The translations under genes were made by a program, and so were the position numbers. From positions 20,191,953-20,255,952 of the forward strand of contig NC_084499.1 in assembly GCF_030035675.1 (NCBI RefSeq): 64,000 nt of DNA. The letters are read 5' to 3'. The DNA is from Rhineura floridana. Taxonomy: Eukaryota; Chordata; Lepidosauria; Squamata; Rhineuridae. Below the pieces are notes generated by a model that saw nothing but the letters and a program-made list of their open reading frames with translations, was not told the DNA's origin and did no database searches. Shown one piece after another: positions 1-10,234 of the stretch; the first letter of the stretch is position 1, and each line of letters opens with the position of its first letter.

Positions 1-455
1 ATCCAAAATGAGGCATGTGCGCATTTAAGTCTGGCTGGATTCTGGCTGGGAGCTGTGAGGCGAGTAGGAATGATGTCTTAGGCTGGTGCACCCTCCAGCA
101 GTGATCCCTCCTGAACAAAGGTAACTCGACCGTGGTTATCGTTACGCAGCAGTAGCCTTCAAGTTTGACTGCTGTCATGTAGTGTGTGAGGGGCTGCCTT
201 TGAAGACTTCCTTGAAACTCCAGTTAGTGCAAAATGCCACTGCCAGTGTTCTACCTGGGACTAGTTATACGACTCATATATGTTGCTGATTCTTAAGGAA
301 CTAGACTGAGGCTGATCCATTTCCAGGTGATCTGCTATATATTTTGGAAAGTTATTTGTCCATTCACTAGGCATTTGGACACCTCTGAAGATACCATAAC
401 CAAATTTGGCATGTTCTTTCCTGAAATCAAGGAGCAGGTTGTGCTCTCTGGTCTG
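1..455. other. No recognised feature
   Basis: I see no gene, repeat or clear signal here. Confidence 0.5.
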
Positions 456-516
456 ATATTTATTTATTTATTAGATTTATATCCCGCCCTTTCTCCCAGT
501 AGGAGTCCAGGGCGGC
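456..516 (-). mobile_element. LINE/SINE 3' tail fragment, reversed
   Basis: It starts with a TTTA repeat and then reads the complement of a GGGCGGGATATAAAT-type end followed by (AAAT)n. This is the usual 3' end of one interspersed repeat group here; a sense copy ends at about 2635. Confidence 0.55.
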
Positions 517-732
517 ATAGAACTTTTGGATACAATTGGATGCCATTTTGAATCAACATGGTGGACTGAACCTTTCCAAACTGCACCGATTTTAAGCACC
601 GGTTTCAACATGGCACTGATTTTTTGTTTGCTTCTTAAAACCCCCAAACGACGGCAGGTACGAGGCTGCTAGCTATCGATAAAGTCCCTTTTGTTGTTGT
701 TTTTGCTCGCCCAGGCACTTCATGATATAATG

Positions 733-1061
733 CAGAGATGGAAGACCTTTTCAGCCCGAGGACTGCATTCCCTTCTGGGGGCCGCATGCAAGGGGTGGGC
801 GGGGCCAGAGGCAAAAGTGGGAGGAGCAACAAATATCAATTTTACCTTTGTGCAACAGGCTGTTTTCTACACAGACTCACTCGCCCTGCTCTGCCCTCCA
901 TCCAAACAAGCAAGAGGCATGATCAGAGTTGACAGAAACCTTCCAGCCAGACAAAAATGCTCAAGGAGAGTCCCAAGACTAGCGAGAGTCCCAAGGGCCA
1001 CATAGAGAGGCGTAGAGGGCTACATTTGGCCTCCAGGCATAAGGTCCCCCTCCCCCATTTG
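733..1061 (+). mobile_element. hAT-like short DNA transposon, family A (about 330 bp)
   Basis: The ends read CAGAGATGG and CCATTTG, diverged from a CAGGGGTGG/CCACCCCTG pair. It is flanked by ATATAATG (725-732) and ACATAATG (1062-1069), an 8-bp duplication with one mismatch, as expected for hAT transposition. The interior matches other copies here (ARGGGCCGCATTCCCTTC and GGGCAGGGCCAGAGGC blocks). It has no coding capacity. Confidence 0.8.
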
Positions 1062-1069
1062 ACATAATG

Positions 1070-2035
1070 CAATTTAGCATTCTTTGTGGGTTTTATCCAT
1101 TCTGGGGTGGTTTTTTTCTGTTGCTGCTTCTCCTCTTTTAATTTTTGAAGTGCTGTGCACAGCCCCCCTGACTCGATCTGGGCCGACAGGGAAACCCCCA
1201 CCCCAAATCAATTTGTGTGGGGCTAATGCATAATTAGGCTTTTAAAAACCCTAATTAACCATACAGTCAGGAGGGGGAAAGAGATGCTGTGTCTCCCCCC
1301 TGCCCCCCCAAAATACCGCAGAGAGCAGGACGGTCAATCCTGCAGGAACACACTGGGAAAGGATATCCCTGCAGTGGAGAGTTCAATCCTGCTCAGATGA
1401 GAACAGGTGTGTGTATCCAAAGCTCCTCTTTCCCACCTGATGCCTCACCCTCTGACAGCTCTGAGAGGCCCCACCCGACCCAGGGCTGTCTCCAATGCCC
1501 GGTTTCACCAGAAGTGGCCCCGTTCAGCTCTGGATTCAGACTTCAGCCGAATCCAGTGCACAGTCCTCGTCTTTGACGTTCTTACGTTTGCAGTTTGGAA
1601 AGGGACAGGGAAAAGTGCGGAATGGACAGACGACTGATGAGAGGACGTGCAAAAGCACCCTGCGAGCAAAGCAGGATGGATGCAGGATGCCTGCTGGTGG
1701 CCCTGTAAACAAATCAGAGCGAACGCTCAATAAAGACAGGGCATAGACTAACCACCGTGTATGCTTTGTGCAGGCAAATCTGGTTGAATGCTGAAGAAAA
1801 CACTCCTCTGGAGGAGCTCTTGGCCAACTATCCTTGCTTGGAGACTAGGAACAAGTCTGTCCAAATGATTTCATCTGTGAAATGTTAGAGATACACTTTC
1901 TTTCCTTGCCTGGCGTATGCTGTATTCGTTTACTCAACAACAGCCTGTCTGCCTTCAGCTCCTGAAAGAGGGTGTGTTAGTTAGCTATCTATTTCTGTTT
2001 CCTTTTTAAAAAAAAAAAACAAGAAAGTTCCCTCC
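1070..2035. other. Unassigned, no recognised repeat
   Basis: There is an AT-rich patch with several TAAT/ATTA motifs at 1195-1265 and an isolated AATAAA at 1730. I found no coding frame I trust. Confidence 0.4.
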
Positions 2036-2285
2036 CCAACTTTTCGGTTCCAAATGTGTGTGAATCGCGGCTATCCTCCAATAATTACAACCAGATCTGC
2101 AGCGAGATTAAACATTCTTATTAGGCATTTCTTCTGTTTAATAGAAATTAATGTTTAATAGAGATTAAACATTCTCACAATGGGTCTGGCTGTAATTATT
2201 ACAGAATAGTTGCAGCTGAAACCATTTCTTTGGCAGCATTTGTGCTCTGGATAATGTGGTTATGGGCGGAGTAGGAGAAGTGGTG
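2036..2285. promoter_or_regulatory. Candidate conserved noncoding element
   Basis: This island lacks recognisable repeats and has several TTTAAT/TAATTATTA motifs and two near-identical GATTAAACATTCT segments about 60 bp apart. The base composition looks like constrained noncoding DNA. Without an alignment this is only a guess. Confidence 0.2.
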
Positions 2286-2320
2286 TGCTGGCAATTTTGT
2301 GTTTAGACAGCCGAGAAAAA

Positions 2321-2357
2321 CAAACAAATAAATACATAAACAAACAAACAAACAAAC
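2321..2357. repeat. (CAAA)n simple repeat
   Basis: This is a run of AAAC/AAAT tetranucleotide units with minor interruptions. Confidence 0.85.
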
Positions 2358-2409
2358 CCCAAGTTGGTCACAGTGCAATGGAGAAGGAAAAAGGGGATGA
2401 TCGCCATCA

Positions 2410-2635
2410 TCACCCAACATTTGTAAGGCTCCTAACGTTTTCAAAGCACGTTGCATATATAAAAAGGCAAACACCATCTAATAGACGTGACGCAAAAGGA
2501 AATAGGCACATGGAGGGGAGAGGAAAACAAGCACTGGAACAGTTCCTCCTTCAGAGGCTGACAGATGGGGTCAACTTGCCGCCCTGGGCTCCTACTGAGA
2601 GGGTGGGATATAAATCTAATAAAATAAAATAAACT
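2410..2635 (+). mobile_element. Interspersed LINE-like 3' end
   Basis: It ends with GGTGGGATATAAATCTAAT followed by an (AAAAT)n tail, the usual 3' end of this repeat group. A related stretch at 3180-3400 shares its CACGAAAGGAAAACAA and GATGGGGCCAA segments. Confidence 0.45.
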
Positions 2636-2664
2636 TGGTCTCCCCTGTCCCATAATATTTACAT

Positions 2665-3109
2665 TAGGGATGGAAAGATCTATCAATTTTGGTTCTCTCA
2701 GTTTCTCATTTTTCCAATCTTAAATTCAGTTCCACATTTCTGCAGCAATTTGCGATTTGAAAAAAAACCCTCATGAAAATTCTCCAGCCTTTTAGTGCAA
2801 ATTTCTCGAATAAACCCAGTCTTGTAGGCAGTTTTGACTGCTAACATACACATTTTTGCAAGCTACGACTTGTCATATAATGCATTTTTGCATGCTATTT
2901 TCACACATATATTCATTTTTATCCACACTGTCCCTGAACATATGCATTTTTCTACACATTGTTTGGTTGGCTCACTACACGGCAAAATTTGAGGAAGTGT
3001 GAATTTCAAAGGGAGGGCTGTGTTTCAGTTCTCATGTTGTTTCAGAAAGTGCAGATTTGACAGATTCAACTTGAAATGTGAACTGAATCAGATTTCTTCT
3101 CCATCCCTA
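2665..3109 (+). mobile_element. TAGGGATGG-family hAT-like MITE, full-length copy
   Basis: This 445-bp copy starts TAGGGATGG and ends CCATCCCTA, giving a 9-bp terminal inverted repeat. It is flanked by ATTTACAT (2657-2664) and GTTTACAT (3110-3117), an 8-bp target duplication with one mismatch. The middle carries CATTTTT-type T-tracts starting at 2851, 2883, 2914 and 2945. There is no open coding frame. It is the best reference copy of the family in this window. Confidence 0.8.
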
Positions 3110-3179
3110 GTTTACATATATACTTAAAATCTATTTTTACCCCAAAGGTGGCTCCCTGGACTTAACAAGATGGTTCTTG

Positions 3180-3400
3180 CTGTCAGGTTTACAATCTATA
3201 AGATGTAACACGAAAGGAAAACAAACTGGGAGGGCAGAGGAAAAAAGCAAAATCGGAAATTGCATTTTGGCTATGAAGCTTTTATTAGAAGGGTCTTTTC
3301 TGGCAGCGAAAAGGGAAGCAAACTCTCTGCAGATGCTTCCTCTAATAGATGGGGCCAATTTGACCTCCCCAATGCCATGGGTGGGGGGTAGGGGTGCCAA
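3180..3400 (+). mobile_element. Interspersed repeat fragment, related to 2410-2635
   Basis: It shares short blocks with 2410-2635 in the same order (ACACGAAAGGAAAACAA, AGATGGGGCCAATTTG). The parent element is not identified. Confidence 0.35.
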
Positions 3401-3501
3401 CAGGGTGGGAATCTTCCCAGTGGTCCTTCGGACTCTCTGGCGGATGATGGCAGTAGCCCGAGTGCGCTGGCCTTCAGCTCTACAGGCCCAGGTCAACTGA
3501 T

Positions 3502-3932
3502 GAGGGATGGAACAATCTATCAGTCTCTCATTTTGCCAATCTTAAATTCAGTTCTCCACATTTCTGCAGCGACTTGATCTTTCCCCAAAAAAAATCCTCA
3601 TGAAAATTTTCCAGCATTTTAGTGCAAATTTCTCCAAATAAACACATTTTTGTAGACAGGTTTGACTCACATACACATTTTTGCAAGCCATTTCTCTTCA
3701 TATAATGCATTTGTGTATGTTCCTTTCACCGATATGTTCATTCTGTGGACGCTTTCTCCTAATAGAGGCATTTTTGTCAACATTGCCGGGTTGGAGAACT
3801 GAATTGCAAAATTCGGATAACTGCGGATTTGGAGGGATGGCTATGTTTTTGGTTCATGTATTATTTTGGAAATTGCAAATTTGACAAATTCGACTTGAAA
3901 CGTGAACTGAATTGAATTTCTCCCCCATCCCA
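3502..3932 (+). mobile_element. TAGGGATGG-family MITE
   Basis: It is collinear with the copy at 2665-3109 from AGGGATGGAACAATC to CCCATCCC. The target duplication is no longer clear, so it is an older copy. Confidence 0.75.
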
Positions 3933-3933
3933 T

Positions 3934-4250
3934 AAATATCCGTCACCCCCAGCCACCGTGGCCAGTGGTTAGGGATGATGCCGCAGCTACATCAAGGAGC
4001 AGGCCTTTAAACCTTGTTCCCCCTCCTCCCCAAAACCTGGAATTTCACACATGCACACTCTCCACGTTTTACAAATGAAAGCAGACACTACCATTTGCCA
4101 GATCTCAAATTTGGGAGGAAAAGGGTGGTGGTGGGTCCTTAAGGAAACCCACAAACCCCAGTCTCCAGCACTTCTCCCCCAAGGAGGCTGCCACAACAAG
4201 TGGTCAAGGACATGCCTCCCTTTGACCTCCCTCTAAACCAAGCCCTGACA
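3934..4250. other. No recognised feature
   Basis: I see no gene or repeat here. Confidence 0.4.
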
Positions 4251-4335
4251 TTTTATTTGACCCATTTATATACCGTTTATATTTAAACACACGCCCGAGT
4301 GATTTATCACACGGGTTAGAACATTTAAATTAAAA
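4251..4335 (-). mobile_element. LINE-like tail fragment, reversed
   Basis: It has the TTTATTTGACCCATTTATA-type start seen at several LINE-like tails in the window (compare 39545 and 39950). Confidence 0.35.
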
Positions 4336-4455
4336 AAGACAAAAGAGATTCTATAGAGCATAGTTTACACACCTAAAGAAAACACCGTCTTTGGTGTCAA
4401 AAGAAACATTACCTGTGAAAAATCAGCTACAAAAATACAAGGGAAATCTCCCATT

Positions 4456-4582
4456 ATGCAGAAGGTCCCAGGGCTGGGAGAGACTCCTGCCTCATGCACC
4501 ATGGACAGCCGCTGCCAGTCAGTGTACACAATACTGAACCAAATGGATCAGTGGCCTGACTCAATAGAAGGCACCTTTCTAT
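4456..4582 (+). mobile_element. tRNA-like SINE (family B), partial
   Basis: It matches family B from TGCAGAAGGTCCCAGGG to GGCACCTTTCTATG but lacks the 5' promoter part. Confidence 0.65.
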
Positions 4583-4824
4583 GATCTGCTGATGTGCCAG
4601 GCCACCAAATGCCACTCTGGGGGATTTGAAATGACCTGCCCATCTTTTAAAATGTGTCGTCAACTGATATTGCCATTGCAAGGTTATGGTGTCCAATGGT
4701 TGTGGTTTTGGTTGCAGTTTGATTGCAGTTTCTTGGCTTCCCAGAGCATCATGGTACCTGTCTTTGTTTTGAACAGTAGTGATGCTGTGCTGTGGGCAAC
4801 TCCTAGGAATGCACATGATTGCCC

Positions 4825-5275
4825 TAGAGAGCTCTTGCCAGTCAGTGTAGGCAATATTGAGCTAGATGGAGTAATGGTTTGGCCGTAGCTCAGTGACAGA
4901 GCAACTGTTTTGCATGCAGAAGGTCCTTGGTTTAATCTGCAATGGCGTCTTCTGGCAGGGTTGGGAGTGTCCCCTGCCTGAAACCCGGGAGAGTCACTGC
5001 CAGTCAGTGTGGACAATACCGAGCTTGATGGACGTTTGGTCTGACTCAGTGTAAGGCAGCTTCCTGTGCCCCTATTTAATGCAGCCCTGTATTCACAATA
5101 ATGAGGACTAGAATCTTACTTTGTTTTTAGGGAAAGGGCTATAGCTCAGCGACAGAGGACATGGTTTGCATGCAAAATCCCAGGTTCTTTCCTTGGCATC
5201 TCCTGGTAGAGCGTGGAGATATCTCTACCTGAGTCCTGGTGAGCCCCTACTAGTCAGCTTCAATGATGTCATGGG
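4825..5275 (+). mobile_element. Family B SINE multimer
   Basis: There are three head-to-tail pieces: a 5'-truncated unit (4825-4880), a full unit (4881-5078) and a partial unit (5147-5275). The full unit has tRNA-type promoter boxes (TAGCTCAGTGA and GGTTTAATCTG). Units two and three are joined by a linker with TTTAATGCAGCCCTGTATTC and ATGAGGACTAGAATCTTAC; the same linker joins units at other loci. Confidence 0.75.
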
Positions 5276-5283
5276 CACAAGAG

Positions 5284-5690
5284 ACAATGTGATATAGTGG
5301 TTACAGTGTTGGATTAGGAGCTGGGAGAACAGGGATTCAAAATCCCCACTAGGACATAAAGCTCTCTGGGTGACCTTGGGACAGTCACCACTCAGCAGAA
5401 CCTACTTCACAGGGCAGTTGTGAAGATAAAGCAGGGAGAGTGTGAGCCAGTATGATGTAGCGATTAAAGTGTTGGCCTAGGACCTGGGAGACCAGGGTTT
5501 GAATCTCCACGCAGCCATGAAGCTCAGTGGGTGATCTTGGGCCAGTCACTGCCTCTCAGCCTAACCTACCTCAGAGGGTTGTTGTGGGGATTAAATGAGG
5601 GAGATTAAATGTACCATGTTTGTAAGCCACCTTGAGCTCCCTGGAGAAAAGGTGGGATGTAAATACAACAACGAGAACAAGCAAGAGCGA
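5284..5690 (+). mobile_element. Two tandem MIR-like SINEs (family C)
   Basis: Two copies lie head to tail (5284-5450 and 5451-5690). Each has a tRNA-like head (TAGTGGTTACAGTGTTGG; GGGTTTGAATCTCC as B box) and a MIR-like core (TGACCTTGGGACAGTCAC; CTACCTCAGAGGGTTGTTGT). The second ends CTTGAGCTCCCTGGAG and GGTGGGATGTAAATAC. Confidence 0.75.
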
Positions 5691-6019
5691 CAACACTTCG
5701 TTGAGCTCCTGAATAACAGCAGACAAAGTATAATAAAACACTTTACACATTTCTGTGGTGATGGTGGGGATCCACAACACAAATGTGTGTTTTTAAAAAA
5801 TGTTGTTTTTAATAAAACCCCAACAACACAGCTTCAGAAATATGGCATTGCAGTAGGGTGGGGGGGTTACGGAGAAAGCAAAAAATAAAAAATGGGATCC
5901 CTTCTTGCCAAGTGGAAGCATATTCCATCCATCATCCCCCCCCCCTATTTTGAGGAGCAGCGTTCCAGGCAGACTCCCTCCCCAAGATTCCATTTCTTAA
6001 GAAGCGCAGGGCCATTAAA
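5691..6019. other. No recognised feature
   Basis: This stretch is AT-rich with short homopolymer runs. I see no gene or repeat. Confidence 0.35.
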
Positions 6020-6240
6020 ATAAGATTTTTTTTAAAAAAAAGAAAAAGGAAATAATTTTTCTTCCTGAAAGTAAAACATGTAATTCTCCTCTGATATGAT
6101 TAAAAGAAACAGCAAAGGAGGGGATTGATTTCGGCGGCTATAAATCAGGCTCCGCTTACTGCGGATCGAAGCCCCAGCTGAAGAGTTTATCCCAGGCTGC
6201 TGTTAAAAGCTGGTGATTAGTGAGTCTCTGTCCCCCCTCT
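6020..6240. promoter_or_regulatory. Candidate conserved noncoding element 1
   Basis: It is free of repeats and dense in short TGATTA/TAATT-type motifs (AAATAATTTTTC, GATATGATTAAAAG, TGGTGATTAGTGAG). It lies with 6400-6650 in the longest repeat-free part of the 5' third of the intron. Such islands in homeobox-gene introns are often enhancers; here that is inference. Confidence 0.3.
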
Positions 6241-6399
6241 CCCCAGAGCCCAGCTAGAAAAAAGGGTGGTGCAGGAAGCTGGGGGTGGGGGGGAGAGAAA
6301 GAGACCATTAACAAAAATGTGGAAATAAATCAAGGGTCTTGGGGGGGGGGGCGGGCTTCCTGAATGAAACACAGATCAACAGTGATAAAAGGGCAGAAA

Positions 6400-6650
6400 G
6401 AATAATTCTTCTTTCCAAAGCAAAGCAGGGAGATCTGCACATAAATGCGTCCTGCACCACTATCTGAGGGGCATCTGTGACCAATTAGAGCCGAAAAGGT
6501 TTCGTTTCGCTCTCGAGTTTTAATTTAGCCCTTGCTTGGAAACGTTGATAGAGAGGCCATATAATGTTACATTTCCTATGCGCTTGCCTCTGACAGCAAA
6601 TTAAATGTTATGCCGCATTTCTTAAACATGGGATCAAGCAGGGCTCTCTG
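6400..6650. promoter_or_regulatory. Candidate conserved noncoding element 2
   Basis: This repeat-free island has homeodomain-type sites (GACCAATTAGAG, GTTTTAATTTAGC, CAAATTAAATG). It looks like constrained noncoding sequence. The call rests on composition and the absence of repeats only. Confidence 0.3.
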
Positions 6651-6854
6651 CGAGGGTCCCAAGGAGAAACAAAGCAACAACAATCTAGGAACGGGGTGAG
6701 GGGTTGCTTATGCTGAGAGATGGAGGGAGGGGGGCTTCACTGCCTGGCTGAGAAACTGAATGCAGGCCTTGGCAGGCGAGGGCCAACATTCTAGCCCAGG
6801 AATAGGGGACCTGCATGTCCCATTAAATGCGCCTGTGCTAAAACTATCAACATC

Positions 6855-7316
6855 TCTGACCAGTGGCCAGGAAAAGGTGAACTGTCCAATTTGGTTTCTC
6901 ATTGCCCCTCCCTTTAAGTTCTGTTTCCCACATCTGTTTCTGATTTTTTTAAAAGGACATCCTCACAAAAATCTACCAGCATTTCAGTGCTCATTTCTCC
7001 TAAGATACACATCTTTTGTAGGCGGTTTTGCCTACAGAAATGATTGCAAATAAACGCCCCCTAATGTAATTTTTGCAAAGCAATTTCCCCTAATAAAATG
7101 CACTTATGTTTCACAAATGCACACATTTTTTAATGCATGCTTTACCCTCGTATATGCATTCGTATACACGTTACCTGGCTGGAGAACTGTAATGCAAAAT
7201 TTGGAGAAAGGTGGATTTTGAAGGGTGGCTGTGTTTTCAGTTTGCACAGTGTTTAAGAAAAGGCAAATTAGGTAGGCTCGCCTCGGAATGTGGACTGAAT
7301 TGAATTCCTCCCTTAT
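6855..7316 (+). mobile_element. TAGGGATGG-family MITE, diverged
   Basis: It can be followed from TCCAATTTGGTTTCTCATT through the T-tract region to GAATTCCTCCCTTATC. Both ends are eroded. Confidence 0.65.
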
Positions 7317-7365
7317 CTCTGCTTGTGTGGCAGAGATGAGCAACCTGTGTGTGGCCTTTGTGGAA

Positions 7366-7510
7366 AATTGCTTAGTGGTAGAGCTACTTTGCATACAGAA
7401 AGTCCCAGGTTCAACCTCTGGCATCTCCAGGAAGGGTGGGGAAGGTCACCTGCTTGAAACCTTGGAGAGCTGCTGCCAGTCAATGTAGACAGTCTAGCTA
7501 GATAGGCCAA
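7366..7510 (+). mobile_element. tRNA-like SINE (family B), partial
   Basis: It contains TTAGTGGTAGAGC, GTCCCAGGTTCAACC (B box) and GAGAGCTGCTGCCAGTCA, but lacks the 3' end. Confidence 0.7.
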
Positions 7511-7515
7511 TCCAG

Positions 7516-8160
7516 GCTTACATACAGGACATACAAATTGCATCCTCCTACCCCTAAGACATTTTTCTGGGCATCCTGAAATTCTCTTCACTTCCCTCAA
7601 AATTCCTCAAACATTTTGCCCAAGAAAGAACCTCCCAAATCTGATTTGGGTTTCACACAGGTGTGCAGCACCTCTGCTGTCCTGAGAACCCAAAGGGGCT
7701 TTTAACATCCCAGAGTGAACTCTGAAATGATACATTTGCAGAGAAAACAGGGGACAAGCCAGCTTTAGTGGTACAGGTCTATTGGTTAGCAACCATAACA
7801 TCACCAACATGCTTTTCCCAGACCTCCAGTATTTGCAACAGTTTTTGAGACCTAGATAGCGGGAAGTGTAATACAGATTTAAAAAATAAAATAAATGAAC
7901 CAGATATACACAATGACAGGAAGTTGGGAGGGGAGGCTACTTCAACCCCCATCATTTCATGCTATATTCCGGGCCCACCAAGGTTTGCCAGCTTTTTGGT
8001 TCAAAGACAGACCAGCATGGCCACAAGAAGAATTTGTGGAGTCCAGGAGGGTTGGGGCATAGCAATGGTTGCATCGACAAAATTGCATGATCAGCCAGAT
8101 GCTTCCCACAGGACTGCAGAATCTTTCCCAGAAACAACTGCAATAGAAATTAAGGCTGAA
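7516..8160. other. No recognised feature
   Basis: I see no gene or repeat here. Confidence 0.4.
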
Positions 8161-8164
8161 GCTA

Positions 8165-8290
8165 AGGACTGTAGCTCAGATGTAGAGCTCATAATTTGCA
8201 TACAGGAAGTTCCATCCCTGGCATCTCCAGGTAGGGCCTGTCTCTTGCCAGAACTCCTATAGAATGGATGGCAGTCCGTGAAGACCACTG
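8165..8290 (+). mobile_element. tRNA-like SINE (family B), partial
   Basis: It runs from GACTGTAGCTCAGATGTAG through GGCATCTCCAGGTAGGG to GGCAGTCCGTGAAGACC. A hAT-like palindrome follows at once and interrupts the family B sequence. Confidence 0.6.
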
Positions 8291-8410
8291 TTATTCAACC
8301 TTGGGTCTCCAGATGTTGGACTACAACTCTCCATCAACCCCAGCCGGCTCAGCTAATATCCGAGGATGTCGGAATTTGTAGCCCAGCTGGGGACCTGAGG
8401 TCGAACAGCA
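8291..8410. mobile_element. Palindromic hAT-like element (ACTACAACTCYCATCA type)
   Basis: It has inverted segments TTGGACTACAACTCTCCATC and GGAATTTGTAGCCC around a short centre, the same layout as 10568-10710, 15520-15655 and 51728-51890. Confidence 0.5.
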
Positions 8411-8439
8411 GTGGCCCTGACAATACTGAGCTATAGATG

Positions 8440-8620
8440 GGCCAGGGGACACCTGCTTTGCATGCAGAAGGCCCCAGGTTCACTCCTCAGTGGCATCTCC
8501 AGGTGAAGGTGGGACAAGACTTCCCACCTGAAACTCTGGAGAGCCGCTTTTGGTCGGGGTTGACAAGACTGAGCTAGGTGCTTCAATGGTCTAAGATGGC
8601 CTGAGATACCGTCCTGTGTT
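8440..8620 (+). mobile_element. tRNA-like SINE (family B)
   Basis: It reads TGCTTTGCATGCAGAAGGC, CCAGGTTCACTCC (B box) and GAGAGCCGCTTTTGGTC, then an eroded 3' end. Confidence 0.6.
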
Positions 8621-8624
8621 CTTC

Positions 8625-9005
8625 AAACCCAGAAGATTAATGGACTTTGGTTTCCTTAACTGGGGTGCAGCTTGAGGGGGTTGGGGGGCAGTCTACAATA
8701 TGTGCTTCCAATATTTGTTTCTTGATTCTGCAGTTCCTTGCTCCTCGGCAGCCAGACCTCCTCCTCCTCCCTGCTCGTTCCCATCTGGAAATCTTCCTGT
8801 TTCCAGGAGACAACGCGATGATAGGGGAGGAGAGCCCACATGGAACTTTTTACTAGGAATGTTATCTTTTTACGGTGCTCCTAAAACAAAACAGGCAATG
8901 GACGCCCAAGCTTCATTCCTTTTTATTGCCCACTTTGGCTTCCTGTAGATGCGCTTCCAGAGCCAAAGTGTAGCAGCCGGGTGCAAGCCACTGGCCGCAT
9001 CCAGC
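8625..9005. other. No recognised feature
   Basis: I see no gene or repeat here. Confidence 0.4.
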
Positions 9006-9007
9006 AG

Positions 9008-9190
9008 GAACTTCTTATGCTCTCATGCCCATTGTGGGAAGCCCACAAGCAGGACCCACATGCCACAGCAGTGCTGTCCCCAACAATTGGCACTCAACAA
9101 CTGGTATTCAGAGGCATAATGCGTCTGACACCGCAGGCAGAACATAGCCATTATGGCTAATAGCCAGCTGATAGTCTTATCCTCCATGGC
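9008..9190 (-). mobile_element. CR1-type LINE 3' end, reversed
   Basis: It starts at the element's 3' end (complement of TAAGAAGTTCCTGCTGG) and includes the complements of the GGCTTCCCACAATGGGCATG and AGCCATAATGGCTATG blocks shared with other copies. Confidence 0.7.
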
Positions 9191-9376
9191 GGAGAGCAGA
9201 TTGTAGGACAGTGCTGTGGGTCCCCCCACCAATCTTTAATCAAAACAATAAACACCCTCTTGGTTTTCAAGAGAGTGCAAGACAGGCCACTGCAGAGTCA
9301 GTTAATACGGGGAACAGCAGATAGAATCATGTGTAAGAAGCAAAGAATCCAGACGGTCACCCCTGATGTGAGAATT

Positions 9377-9817
9377 TAAGGGATGGCAAATCTGTCCATT
9401 TAAGTTTCTCATTTTTCCAGTTTTAAATTCACTTCTTCACATTTCCACACCAGTTTGCAATCAATACTACTACTACCAATAAGAAGTTATCTTGGACATT
9501 TGCCAGCATTTTAGTGCAACTGTCTCCTGATATGCTCATCTTTCCATGCAATTTTTCCTAATATGCACATTGGCAAAGCAACTTCTCCTAACAGAATGTA
9601 TTTTCGTTTGTTTTTACTGTCCTATGCACTCCTGTGAACACTACCTCAAAATATGCATTTTTCTACACATTACTTGGGGGAAGAACCGCATTGCAAAACT
9701 CAGAGAAATGTGAATTTCGACAGGTGGCTGCGTTTCACTTTTGGTGTTCTTTTGGAAAATGCGACTTAGGTCGGTTCAACTTTACATACGAAATGAATTG
9801 TTCTTCCTCCATACTTA
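9377..9817 (+). mobile_element. TAGGGATGG-family MITE
   Basis: It is collinear with the reference copy, from AAGGGATGGCAAATCTG to CCTCCATACTTA. The ends have mutated and no target duplication remains. Confidence 0.7.
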
Positions 9818-9860
9818 ACTGTGAGCTTCTTGCTGATGTACGCTTGTCTCAACCCCAAGT

Positions 9861-9892
9861 TGTGTGTGTGTGTGTGCGTGCGTGTGTGAGAA
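9861..9892. repeat. (GT)n microsatellite
   Basis: This GT dinucleotide run has a few GC interruptions. Confidence 0.85.
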
Positions 9893-10234
9893 AGGATTCA
9901 AAACTGGCCCATCACCTATTTTGCAGTGAGGGGCTGAAAGTACGCTTGCCAACTTGCAAGCTTGGGTCTCAAGATGCAGGATTTGGGGGCTCATTCCTAG
10001 GGTGGTAAGGTAAACTCAGGGCCATCAACTTAGTCTCTCACCTCATGCACTTTTATTTTTCTTGTATAGAAGTGCATGGCTTTTCTACGGAAATGGCTAC
10101 CCATGTAATTTGCGCATCCATCACCAGCAGTTAGATCAATAAGCAGCAACAGCCCAGCTGCAATCAACACTGTACAACTTGCTGCCCAAAGAAGCAGACA
10201 GAGCCAGGGAGGTGCAGGGAATGGGGTGGCTGGT

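Noticed and set aside
4881-4960. tRNA gene
   Set aside because: A and B boxes are present but no cloverleaf closes and the sequence continues as a SINE body.
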